A stretch of 6,853 bases of DNA from SKNW01 sp050485865 (GCA_050485865.1 JBJHCE010000160.1:1-6853); one strand, 5' to 3'. Counted from the stretch's first letter, positions 1-6,356 are shown. The notes: generated from the letters alone by a model not told the origin. Made by a program: numbers and translations.

Positions 1-665
1 TCGTCGCTCACCCACGCCAACCGCTCGTCGTTCAGCACAGGCAGTACCTGCGGATGGATCGTGTCGATCAGGACTCCGTCGCTCCCCACGATCACCCAGA
101 ACGGTGGGGGGCGGGGCGGCACCGGCCTCCCCTGGGTGGACGACCAGAGCCAGATCCGGCCAGTTTCATCGACCCTGACATCTCCGTTTCCCGCAGGCGA
201 GAACCCGTGTTCCATCCAGACCTCTTCATCCAACACTCCGTCGGCCGAGAAGATTACGAGACGGTCGGGTCGTCTTTGATCCCTGAGGAGCACACGCCCG
301 TCGCTCAACTCCCCGAACGCCTGAGGAATACGGAATTCGCCAGGGCCATCCCCCCCCGACGACACGGTTCCCAGGAACCGTCCCTGGGCGTCGAACCGCC
401 GAATCGACGACTGCATCTCGAACGGGCCCCAGTTGTCCAGCACCCACAGGGATCCGTCGGAATGGGGTAGCAGAGCGCGAATGCCGGCGAACTGGTACTC
501 CGGCGGTGCATCATGGTCCGCACCGATAACGAGGTCCGAGGAGAGCAGGACTCCGCGGTGATCGGAATCGGTCCCGGAGCCCCCGGCGCGATCGCCGGAA
601 CACGCGGCGCCGCCGAACAGGAGCGCGGCGACGGGCAACGCGTGGCGAACCGTCCTTCGCATCAT
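1..665 (-). CDS. Six-bladed beta-propeller lipoprotein (partial, C-terminus outside window)
   Basis: The reading frame opens at ATG 665 and runs off the left edge, giving 221 codons with no stop. The N-terminus (MMRRTVRHALPVAALLFGG, then AACSG) is a short basic stretch, a hydrophobic core and a Cys at residue 23, so it resembles a lipoprotein signal peptide with a loose lipobox. The mature part has repeated beta-strand/turn units of the type D-x-x-G-x-L/I-W/V: SDGSLWVLDNWG, a segment containing RRFDAQGRFLGTV, the motif GGDGPGEFRIPQ, then LSDGRVLLRD and DETGRIWLWSS. The G-x-G-P-G-E-F signature is typical of the 6-bladed beta-propeller (NHL-like) lipoproteins abundant in Gemmatimonadota and Bacteroidota, whose ligands are mostly unknown. 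It lies 20 bp downstream of the RidA-family gene on the same strand and is probably co-transcribed with it. A second ATG directly follows the first (662); the Shine-Dalgarno spacing allows either. Specific function is unknown. Confidence 0.8.
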   Translation of the reverse strand, partial: MMRRTVRHALPVAALLFGGAACSGDRAGGSGTDSDHRGVLLSSDLVIGADHDAPPEYQFAGIRALLPHSDGSLWVLDNWGPFEMQSSIRRFDAQGRFLGTVSSGGDGPGEFRIPQAFGELSDGRVLLRDQRRPDRLVIFSADGVLDEEVWMEHGFSPAGNGDVRVDETGRIWLWSSTQGRPVPPRPPPFWVIVGSDGVLIDTIHPQVLPVLNDERLAWVSD

Positions 666-670
666 GGAAC

Positions 671-678
671 CCTCCTCC
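671..678 (-). promoter_or_regulatory. Ribosome binding site of the propeller lipoprotein
   Basis: On the minus strand this reads GGAGGAGG, 5 nt before the ATG at 665 (8 nt before the second ATG at 662). It is a strong Shine-Dalgarno match. It supports this start for a frame that has no stop inside the window, and shows the gene has its own translation signal despite the short gap after the RidA gene. Confidence 0.7.
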
Positions 679-685
679 CGCAGCC

Positions 686-1144
686 TCACCCCACCCACGC
701 CTCCGCCTCGATCTCCACGAGCATGTCGGGGGCGATGAGCGCGGCGACTTGGACCATCGTAGTCACCGGCGGATGGTCCCGAAAGACTTCGCCGTGTGCC
801 GCTCCCACCTCCTGCCAGCGCGAGATGTCGGTCACGTAGATCCGGGTGCGCACCACGTGATGCAGTTCGGCGCCGGCATCCCGGAGCGCTGCGGCAATGA
901 GCTCGAGGCAGCGGCGGGTCTGTTCCCGGGCGTCGCCCGGTGCGAACGTGGATCCGTCGTCGGCCACCGGGGCGGTACCCGAAACGAGCACGCGACCCCC
1001 GACCCGGATCGCCCGGCAGTACCCCACCGATGCGGCCCAGGGGGCTCCGGTGGGGATCCTGAGGCGGTCAACGGGGTCAAAAGGACGGTCCGGCGCGGTG
1101 CCGGACGGGTTCCCGTGCGATGCCGTGGTCTCCGGTTCCATCAT
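686..1144 (-). CDS. RidA/YjgF/YER057c/UK114-family protein, subgroup lacking the canonical arginine
   Basis: This 152-residue protein is a single Rid domain (about residues 28-151) after a poorly conserved 27-residue leader. Recognisable stretches are VGYCRAIRVGGRVLVSGTAP (40-59), AREQTRRCLELIAAALRDAG (72-91), VVRTRIYVTDI (97-107) and the C-terminal VEIEAEAW (143-150). Canonical RidA deaminates 2-aminoacrylate-type enamines/imines and binds the substrate carboxylate through an Arg in a P-A-R-S context. Here the corresponding segment is P-V-T-T (126-129), with Thr128 where Arg is expected, while the Glu of the E-I-E motif is kept (Glu144). That places it among the Rid subgroups that usually lack imine deaminase activity, so its role is open. 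It is cytosolic, with no signal peptide, and probably a trimer by family precedent. The start is ATG 1144 or 1141; no later in-frame ATG, GTG or TTG precedes the conserved domain. No Shine-Dalgarno is visible upstream. It diverges from the barrel gene with 26 bp between starts. Confidence 0.88.
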   Translation of the reverse strand: MMEPETTASHGNPSGTAPDRPFDPVDRLRIPTGAPWAASVGYCRAIRVGGRVLVSGTAPVADDGSTFAPGDAREQTRRCLELIAAALRDAGAELHHVVRTRIYVTDISRWQEVGAAHGEVFRDHPPVTTMVQVAALIAPDMLVEIEAEAWVG

Positions 1145-1157
1145 CGAATCCGTGTGC

Positions 1158-1166
1158 AGGAGGTGA
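1158..1166 (+). promoter_or_regulatory. Ribosome binding site fixing the barrel-protein start
   Basis: AGGAGGTGA is a near-perfect anti-16S match. Its GGAGG core lies 7 nt before GTG 1171 and 4 nt before the in-frame GTG 1168, favouring 1171. It rules out the longer frame beginning at ATG 1120, which would place this site inside the coding region and add residues ahead of a clean signal peptide. Confidence 0.8.
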
Positions 1167-1170
1167 CGTG

Positions 1171-1788
1171 GTGAGGAAGAAGATTTGGATGGTACTCGTG
1201 GCGGGCGCCACCCTGGCGGGCTTTGCCGCGCCCGCGAAGGCGCAGCTCGTCTGGGATTCGCCCCTCATGGTGTCGCCGGCGACGCCGGCGGGGTGGGGGG
1301 TCTACCTCGTGGATCCGCACCCCGGTCGGGGGATCGGCGTCATGACGACCTTCCGTCCCGGTGACGGATCCGGGATCGGGTACAGGATCGGCCTCGCGGA
1401 GTACCGGCGCGGACCGGATGACCGCCTCGGCGTCTACGGAGGGATCGACCTTTCGGGGATGCTCCTTCCGCGGTCGAACGACTTCCCCATCGACGTGCTC
1501 TGGGTAACCGGGGCGGGGGTCGGGATCGGCGACAACGCCCGGTTGAACGTGCCGCTGGGGATTTCCATGGGGCGCGATCTGGAGGGTGACGGGATCTGGT
1601 TCAACCCCTACGTGACCCCGAGGATTGACCTGGACGCCCGGTTCGGATCCGGGGGTGGGCTCACTCTCTCGCCGAACGTGGACCTGGGCGTGGACATGGC
1701 CTTCGACCCCGGCTGGGCCATCCGCTTCGCCGGAACCATCGGTGACCACAGCGCGCTGGCCATCGGGCTCTCCTTCCGGGTCTTCTGA
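1171..1788 (+). CDS. Small exported protein, probable outer-membrane beta-barrel
   Basis: From GTG 1171 the product is 205 residues. It starts with a classical signal peptide: VRKK, a hydrophobic core (IWMVLVAGATLAGFAA) and a cleavage site after Ala24 (AKA/Q). The mature part of about 181 residues is rich in Gly and in alternating polar/apolar stretches, such as GIGVMTTFRPG, GIGYRIGLAEYR, RLGVYGGIDLSG, VDLGVDMAFD and SALAIGLSFRVF, with short Gly/Asp turns. The last residue is Phe, as expected of substrates of the outer-membrane barrel insertion machinery. Size and pattern fit a barrel of about eight strands. I do not recognise a named family, and no catalytic motif is visible. The gene stands alone on its strand, diverging from the RidA gene and converging on the rRNA methyltransferase gene. 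An alternative is a soluble periplasmic beta-sandwich, but the terminal Phe and strand repetition argue for a barrel. Confidence 0.75.
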   Translation: MRKKIWMVLVAGATLAGFAAPAKAQLVWDSPLMVSPATPAGWGVYLVDPHPGRGIGVMTTFRPGDGSGIGYRIGLAEYRRGPDDRLGVYGGIDLSGMLLPRSNDFPIDVLWVTGAGVGIGDNARLNVPLGISMGRDLEGDGIWFNPYVTPRIDLDARFGSGGGLTLSPNVDLGVDMAFDPGWAIRFAGTIGDHSALAIGLSFRVF

Positions 1789-1820
1789 TCCGGTCAGATC
1801 CGGCAGCGTTGAACCGGGGA

Positions 1821-1865
1821 CCTGAAGGGGCTCCTCACTCCACCTGGAGGAGGAGCCCCTTCAGG
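1821..1865. terminator. Shared hairpin between convergent genes, partly made of coding sequence
   Basis: Left arm 1821-1836 (CCTGAAGGGGCTCCTC) is perfectly complementary to 1850-1865. Inside, CTCCA (1838-1842) pairs with TGGAG (1845-1849) after a single bulged A at 1837, giving about 21 bp in total. It lies 32 bp after the stop of the rightward barrel gene. It overlaps the end of the leftward methyltransferase gene, whose stop codon is at 1837-1835. In either direction the hairpin could stop transcription or protect a 3' end. No T-run follows on either strand, so it is not a textbook intrinsic terminator; this is common in very GC-rich genomes. The structure is seen in the sequence; the terminator role is inferred. 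Confidence 0.65.
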
Positions 1866-3085
1866 TAGGCGGTTTCGGGGGCGGTGGGGTCCACCGGGTG
1901 GTCTGCGGGCTGCCCCAGGCGCTCGACGATCCGGAGGCGCCGGCCGGTGCGGGCCTGGACCCCCCCGAGCACCCCCTCGAACTCCGCCGCCGTGACCCGT
2001 CCCGAGCAGGAGAAGGTGGCGAGGATCCCCCCGGGCTCGAGAACCCGGACCGCGGCCTCGTTCAGGCGTCCGTAGCCCCGGAGCGCCGCCGGAATTCCCC
2101 GCCGGGAGCGGGCGAAGCGGGGCGGGTCCAGGACCACGAGCCCGTAGCTTCGCCCGGCCTCCGCCTCGGCGTCGAGCCAGGATACGGCGTCCCGCTTCTC
2201 CCAGCGCACCTGGTTCTCGAGGCCGTTCTCCCCGGCGTTCGCCCGGGCGAGCTCGAGGGCCGCGGCGGAGACGTCGACCCCCACCACGGACCGGGCTCCG
2301 CCCCGGGCCAGGTGGAGCGCGAACCCCCCGGAGTAGCAGCAGAGGTCCGCCGCCGTCCGCCCCCGGGCCCACCGCGCCACCCGCCTCCGGTTCCAGCGCT
2401 GGTCCAGGTAGAAGCCGGTCTTCTGTCCGGTGCGGAGGTCGGCGAGAAAGCGGAGGGGCGGGGCCTCCGGGCCCCCAGCCGCGACGTTCGGGACCCCCTC
2501 GTCCAGGACCCCCTCCTCCAGGAGGACCGGGCCCTCCGGCTCGGCGCCCCGGAGGAGCCTGTCGGTGAGTTCGAGCCCTTCCTCGTCGAGCACCCCCTTC
2601 TCGGTCCGCAGCAGGATCCCCTCGGGGGCGAGGCGGTCCTCCAGCACGTCCAGGAGGAGATCCGCCCGGCGGTGGAGGGCGAGCGAGGTGAACTGCACCA
2701 CGAGAAAGCCCCCGAGCCGGTCCACCACGAGCCCCGAGAGCCCGTCGGCCTCGGAGAAGACGAGGCGCATCGGTGCGTCCGGGTGGAGCCCCGGGATCCC
2801 GGCCCGGGCTTCGAGGGCGGCGGCGAGGCGCCCCTCCCAGAAGGGCGCGTCCAGTCGGGCCTCGGGGTCCGGCGAGTACATGCGCACGCGGATCTGGCTC
2901 GCGGGGTTCCAGAGCCCCCGGCCCAGGACGCGTCCCCCGGAGTCGGCCACGCGGACCTCGGCCCCCGCATACGCATCTCCCTCGGTTCGGGAAACGGAAC
3001 CGGAGAAGACCCAGGGGTGACCCGCGAGGACCGATCCCTCGCGGCCGGGGCGAAGGTGGACTGTCGGCGCCGGGTCGGGGGTCAC
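1835..3085 (-). CDS. rlmI: RlmI-type class I SAM-dependent 23S rRNA (cytosine-C5) methyltransferase
   Basis: The 416-residue product, read from GTG 3085, has the full RlmI layout; the E. coli enzyme has about 396 residues. An N-terminal PUA-like RNA-binding region contains HPWVFSGSV (23-31). A central linker domain has FSEADGLSGLVVDRLG (110-125). The family signature RTGQKTGFYLDQR is at 218-230. The Rossmann methyltransferase domain follows, with SAM motif I around LCCYSGGFALHLA (248-260) and GVDVS (269-273), the VVLDPPRF motif (317-324) and SCSG (359-362), whose Cys360 is the likely catalytic cysteine. The terminal YLKG is also family-typical. RlmI makes m5C1962 in 23S rRNA; the exact target here is inferred by homology. 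The start was chosen because GTG overlaps the upstream gene's TGA (GTGA) just ahead of the PUA region. A frame continues upstream to ATG 3223, but those residues are Gly/Pro/Arg-rich and lie over the upstream gene. There is no Shine-Dalgarno, so translation is probably coupled. Confidence 0.9.
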   Translation of the reverse strand: MTPDPAPTVHLRPGREGSVLAGHPWVFSGSVSRTEGDAYAGAEVRVADSGGRVLGRGLWNPASQIRVRMYSPDPEARLDAPFWEGRLAAALEARAGIPGLHPDAPMRLVFSEADGLSGLVVDRLGGFLVVQFTSLALHRRADLLLDVLEDRLAPEGILLRTEKGVLDEEGLELTDRLLRGAEPEGPVLLEEGVLDEGVPNVAAGGPEAPPLRFLADLRTGQKTGFYLDQRWNRRRVARWARGRTAADLCCYSGGFALHLARGGARSVVGVDVSAAALELARANAGENGLENQVRWEKRDAVSWLDAEAEAGRSYGLVVLDPPRFARSRRGIPAALRGYGRLNEAAVRVLEPGGILATFSCSGRVTAAEFEGVLGGVQARTGRRLRIVERLGQPADHPVDPTAPETAYLKGLLLQVE

Positions 3086-3468
3086 GGAGAGGGAGGCGTG
3101 TCGACCGGGGTGTCGCCCGGGTCGTCCAGCTCCTCGAGGGCCTCCACCTGGAAGAGGCGGGCCTGGAGCGTCGAGTCCACCGCCGCCCAGACCCGGTACA
3201 TGTGGGGGACGTCGTTTCCCCACACCTCGACGTAGGTCACGAGGTCGTCACCCGTAATGCCGTGGCGGGCGAGGATCGAGTCGCGCACGTCGTCGGGAAT
3301 GTGCCCCTCCTCCCAGTTCAGCGCCTCGGTGCGGAACTCCACCATGGCCTGGACGAAGGTGGCCTCAGGAATGGAGGGGGCGCTGCCGGCTTCCGGGAAA
3401 CCCCGCTCGCAGGCGGTGGCAACCACGAACAGCGAGATCAGCGGGAGCGCGCGGAGGGTGGGGCGCAT
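3082..3468 (-). CDS. Small lipoprotein with DUF4296-like features
   Basis: The 128-residue product starts at ATG 3468 with a lipoprotein-type signal: MRPTLRALPLISLFVVATAC, with Cys20 as the candidate lipidated residue. The mature part is mainly helical. It contains IPEATFVQAMVEFRTEAL (33-50), a central DDVRDSILARHGITGDDLVTY (59-79) and HMYRVWAAVDSTLQARL (89-105), and ends in an acidic Pro-rich tail. The pattern of a short helix with Met/Val, then a 'D-S-I-L-x-x-H/Y-G-I-T' segment, then a long final helix recalls DUF4296 lipoproteins of Bacteroidota. I offer that only as a resemblance. The frame extends upstream to 3720, but the Arg/Pro-rich extra residues would bury the signal peptide. The stop TGA (3084-3082) overlaps the methyltransferase start by 4 nt, so the two form an operon. 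The region before the ATG is pyrimidine-rich, with no Shine-Dalgarno; a leaderless transcript is possible. Function unknown. Confidence 0.75.
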   Translation of the reverse strand: MRPTLRALPLISLFVVATACERGFPEAGSAPSIPEATFVQAMVEFRTEALNWEEGHIPDDVRDSILARHGITGDDLVTYVEVWGNDVPHMYRVWAAVDSTLQARLFQVEALEELDDPGDTPVDTPPSP

Positions 3469-3505
3469 GGGTGGGTGCGGAGGGCGGGGAGTGCGGTGTG
3501 GACCG

Positions 3506-3582
3506 CCGGAAGGTCGCGCGGCTGTCGCTCGGGGGTCAAGGACCGACGAGGGGCGCGGTTGCTCCGGGAACGGACCTTCCGG
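3506..3582. repeat. 10-bp inverted repeat in the divergent intergenic region
   Basis: CCGGAAGGTC at 3506-3515 is the exact reverse complement of GACCTTCCGG at 3573-3582, with 57 bp between the arms. It lies in the 199-bp gap (3469-3667) between the leftward lipoprotein gene and the rightward M14 gene, where both promoters should be. A perfect 10-bp palindrome (CCGGATCCGG, 3618-3627) lies nearer the M14 start. These could be operator half-sites or chance in GC-rich DNA. No convincing -35/-10 pair stands out in either direction. Confidence 0.4.
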
Positions 3583-3667
3583 TAGCTTCTCCTCCGTTCT
3601 ACGCCGGTTCCGGGGGTCCGGATCCGGCGCGGCCCTGACAACCGTTCCCGTACACCGGTCGCGCGCC

Positions 3668-6229
3668 ATGCGTCTCTCCCCGATGATTTCCGCTTTCGCC
3701 GCCTTCGCCCTTGCGGGCACCCTGGTCCTTCCCTCGGGCGTCCATGCCCAGGCGCAGGCCCCGGTCCCCTCGCCCGCCGAGGTGCTGGGCTACGAGATCG
3801 GTGATCTCTTCCCCACCGTGGCCGAGGTGGAGCGGTACATGCGGGTCCTGGCCGAGCGCTCGGAGCTCGTGTCGATGGACGTGTACGGGACCACCATCGA
3901 GGGGCGCCCCCTCGTGCAGGTGGTCTTCGCGCATCCGCGCTTCCGGGGGGACCTGGAGGGAATCATCCGGCGGAACGCCGAGCTCACGGACCCCGAGACC
4001 TCCGAGGCCCGCGCCCGGGAGATCGCCGCCACGAACCCGGCGGTCCTCTACTTCACCTACGCGATCCACGGAAACGAGAGCTCCTCTCCCTCGGCGGCCC
4101 TCTGGACCGCGTGGGACCTGGCCTCGGGGGCGGCGGAGGTGGCGGGGGTGCTGGACTCGGTGGTGGTGGTCATGGACCCGGTGGCGAACCCCGACGGCTA
4201 CGACCGCTACGTGAACAACTGGCGCGCGACCCGGATGGTGCGGGCGAACACCGCGTCGGGGCTCCGCGAGCGGCGGGAGCCCTGGCCCGGGGGGCGTCCG
4301 AACCACTACCTCTTCGATCTGAACCGCGACTGGGCCTGGCTCACGCAGCAGGAGTCCCGGGACCGGGCGGTGCGCTTTCTCAGGTGGAACCCCCAGGTGC
4401 ACGTGGACTTCCACGAAATGGGCTTCCAGTCGTCGTACTTCTTCTTTCCGGCGGCCACCCCCATCAACCCGATCTACCCCGAGCACATTCTCGAGTGGGG
4501 GCGGCGCTTCGGCGAGGGGAACGCGGAGGCCCTCGACCGGGAGGGGCTCCTCTACTACACGGCGCAGAACTTCGACCTCTTCTACCCGGGGTACGGCGAC
4601 TCCTGGCCTTCGCTTCTCGGCGCCATCGGCATGACCTACGAGCAGGGCGGGGGCGGCTCGGCGAGCACCCAGGTGGAGCGGCGGGACGGCACGGTGCTGA
4701 CCCTCCGGGACCGGGCCTTCGGGCACCGGACCACGGGGGCCGCCACCCTCCGCACCGCGGCCACCGGGAAGACGGACCTCCTCCTGGGGTACGCCGGCTT
4801 CCACCGGAACGTGGACGAAGGGCTCTCCGACACGTACCTCGTGCCCGGTGACGACCCCGGGCGCCTCGATGCGCTCCTCGAGCTCCTCCTCCGGCACGGG
4901 GTCCGGGCCGAGCGGCTCGAGGGCGAGCTTCGCATCGACGCCGAGCCCCACCCCGGATACGCCTCCCGGAGCGCCTTTCCCGCCGGCACGGTGCGCATCC
5001 CCGCGCGCCAGCCCCGGGGGCGGCTCGCCGGCGCCCTCCTCCGTCCCGAGAACCCCCTCGACGGGAGCTCGTCGTACGACATCACCGCCTGGGCCCTCCC
5101 GTTCGCCTACGGGATCGAGGCCCACGAGGCGCGCACCCCTCCCGGGGGAAGCTGGACCCCGGTCACCGAGGTGCCCTCGCGGCTGGGGGCGCCCCTGGCC
5201 GCTCGCGGAAGCTACGGGTACCTCCTCGAGCCCGGCTTCCACCATGCCCCGGCGCTGATCCGCTACCTGGAGGCGGGGGGGCGGGTCTTCAGCATGGCCG
5301 ACACCTTCACCATGGGCGAAGTCCACTATCCCCGTGGGACCTACTTCTTTCCGCAGGGGCGAAACGACGATCTGGACTCCCTTCTGGTGGAGAGCGGCCT
5401 CGGCGGGCTCGTGCGCCCCATCTCGACGGGGCTCGCCACCGGCGGGATCGACCTCGGCACGAACGACCAGGCCGCCCTCCGCCTCCCGCGCGTGCTCCTC
5501 ATGGGGGGCGAGGGGACGGCCTCCACCGGTTTCGGCGCCCACTGGCACTTCCTCGAGCAGGTGCTCGACCTTCCCTTCGACATCGTGAACGTGTCGGACG
5601 TGGGGTCGGTGGACCTCGGGTCGTACGACGTGGTGCTCGTACCGCCGGGGAACCCGGTGGGAACGCTGGGTGAGGGCGGCATGGAGCGCCTTCGTACCTG
5701 GATTCGAGGGGGCGGAACCCTCGTCGCGTCGGGCGGTGCGGCCCAGCGCCTGGCCGGACCCCTTGCCGACGTCGAGGAGCGGACGCGGCTCGACGAGCCC
5801 CAGCCGGACCGCGACGAGCGCCTGGCGCGGGCCCTCAGGACCCGGGGGGAGCGGGCGGAGGAATCGTGGGCCCAGCGGGTGCCGGGAACCATCCTCGCGG
5901 CCACGATGGACCCGGACCACCCCCTCACCTTCGGGGCCGCAGCCGGGGGCGGGGGGCCGGACCGGCTCTTCATCCTCTCCACGGGGGTGGGCTTCGAGCC
6001 GTCGGGCAACGCCGAGACCGTGGTGTGGTTCCCCGAGGGGCTCGACCGGATCTCCGGGGTGATCTCGGAGCGGAACCTGGAGCGCCTCGACCGCTCGGCG
6101 TGGCTCGTGGAGCGGCGGCTCGGAAGCGGAAAGGTGATCCTCTTCGCCGACGACCCGGTCTTCCGGGGCTTCTGGTACGGGACGCTCCCGCTCTACGTGA
6201 ACGCGATCCTGGTGGCGCCGCGGTTTTGA
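3668..6229 (+). CDS. Secreted M14-family zinc carboxypeptidase-like protein with C-terminal amidotransferase-like domain
   Basis: From ATG 3668 the product is 853 residues, with a signal peptide cleaved near VHA/QA (27/28). The M14 catalytic domain spans about 45-385. Zinc ligands are His134 and Glu137 (YAIHGNESS) and His249 (VDFHEMGF). Asn219-Arg220 (DLNRDW) match the carboxypeptidase A substrate-binding Asn-Arg, and Glu325 (GMTYEQGG) matches the general base. All key residues are therefore present and the enzyme should be active on peptide C-termini or related amide bonds; substrate unknown. A middle region (about 390-600) has no motif I recognise. Residues 606-691 (RVLLMGGEG, FDIVNVSDV, YDVVLVPPGN, WIRGGGTLVASGG) look like a class I glutamine amidotransferase-type alpha/beta fold without a nucleophilic Cys. 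That architecture occurs in large M14 proteins of Gemmatimonadota and Bacteroidota. No Shine-Dalgarno precedes the ATG. An in-frame upstream extension to 3257 overlaps the neighbouring gene and lacks a signal peptide, so it was rejected. Confidence 0.9.
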   Translation: MRLSPMISAFAAFALAGTLVLPSGVHAQAQAPVPSPAEVLGYEIGDLFPTVAEVERYMRVLAERSELVSMDVYGTTIEGRPLVQVVFAHPRFRGDLEGIIRRNAELTDPETSEARAREIAATNPAVLYFTYAIHGNESSSPSAALWTAWDLASGAAEVAGVLDSVVVVMDPVANPDGYDRYVNNWRATRMVRANTASGLRERREPWPGGRPNHYLFDLNRDWAWLTQQESRDRAVRFLRWNPQVHVDFHEMGFQSSYFFFPAATPINPIYPEHILEWGRRFGEGNAEALDREGLLYYTAQNFDLFYPGYGDSWPSLLGAIGMTYEQGGGGSASTQVERRDGTVLTLRDRAFGHRTTGAATLRTAATGKTDLLLGYAGFHRNVDEGLSDTYLVPGDDPGRLDALLELLLRHGVRAERLEGELRIDAEPHPGYASRSAFPAGTVRIPARQPRGRLAGALLRPENPLDGSSSYDITAWALPFAYGIEAHEARTPPGGSWTPVTEVPSRLGAPLAARGSYGYLLEPGFHHAPALIRYLEAGGRVFSMADTFTMGEVHYPRGTYFFPQGRNDDLDSLLVESGLGGLVRPISTGLATGGIDLGTNDQAALRLPRVLLMGGEGTASTGFGAHWHFLEQVLDLPFDIVNVSDVGSVDLGSYDVVLVPPGNPVGTLGEGGMERLRTWIRGGGTLVASGGAAQRLAGPLADVEERTRLDEPQPDRDERLARALRTRGERAEESWAQRVPGTILAATMDPDHPLTFGAAAGGGGPDRLFILSTGVGFEPSGNAETVVWFPEGLDRISGVISERNLERLDRSAWLVERRLGSGKVILFADDPVFRGFWYGTLPLYVNAILVAPRF

Positions 6230-6232
6230 CGG

Positions 6233-6275
6233 CGCGGCGGACCCGTTCCGCGGATCCTCCTTGGGTCCGTCCGCG
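6233..6275 (+). terminator. Hairpin just after the M14 stop codon
   Basis: CGCGG CGGACCC (6233-6244) pairs with GGGTCCG T CCGCG (6263-6275), giving 12 base pairs with one bulged T at 6270 and an 18-nt loop. It begins 4 nt after the M14 TGA. No T-run follows. It may terminate or attenuate transcription ahead of the M48 gene, or stabilise the M14 mRNA 3' end. The pairing is seen; the role is inferred. Confidence 0.45.
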
Positions 6276-6280
6276 GATCC
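6247..6280. repeat. Direct repeat pair TCCGCGGATCC
   Basis: Two exact 11-bp copies lie at 6247-6257 and 6270-6280, with starts 23 bp apart. The first is in the loop of the hairpin at 6233-6275 and the second overlaps its right arm. The spacing is close to two helical turns, so the pair could be a tandem protein-binding site controlling the M48 gene 77 bp downstream. Low-complexity GC-rich sequence is an equally simple explanation. Confidence 0.4.
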
Positions 6281-6345
6281 CGGGCGGGGGGTGGGTGGTA
6301 CCGTCTCCTGCCCGGTCCCCGATCGGAAAGCCCCCCCGGCCCCCT

Positions 6346-6349
6346 GGAG
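6346..6349 (+). promoter_or_regulatory. Ribosome binding site of the M48 gene
   Basis: GGAG with a 7-nt spacer precedes ATG 6357. It is a modest but well-placed Shine-Dalgarno sequence, consistent with a start just ahead of the basic N-terminus and signal peptide. Confidence 0.55.
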
Positions 6350-6356
6350 CGTCCCG

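Noticed and set aside
54..470. A 138-codon plus-strand frame near the left edge
   Set aside because: It is antisense to the propeller lipoprotein, whose signal peptide, ribosome binding site and G-x-G-P-G-E-F motif identify the true coding strand.
1120..1170. In-frame N-terminal extension of the barrel protein from ATG 1120
   Set aside because: The strong ribosome binding site at 1158-1166 and the clean signal peptide starting at GTG 1171 place the start downstream.
1784..1803. Tandem GATCCGG and a 5-bp TCTGA/TCAGA inverted repeat at the barrel-gene stop codon
   Set aside because: It is too short to be a convincing structure, and the much stronger hairpin at 1821-1865 explains the 3' end.
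1898..3235. A 445-codon open frame on the plus strand opposite the rRNA methyltransferase gene
   Set aside because: Its composition is low-complexity (Gly, Pro, Glu, Arg) with no recognisable motif, whereas the opposite strand encodes a complete RlmI-type enzyme.
3559..3588. Possible sigma70-like promoter for the M14 gene: TTGCTC, 18-bp spacer, TAGCTT
   Set aside because: Only three of six positions match at each element, and the start would leave a leader of about 75 nt. Matches this weak are expected by chance.
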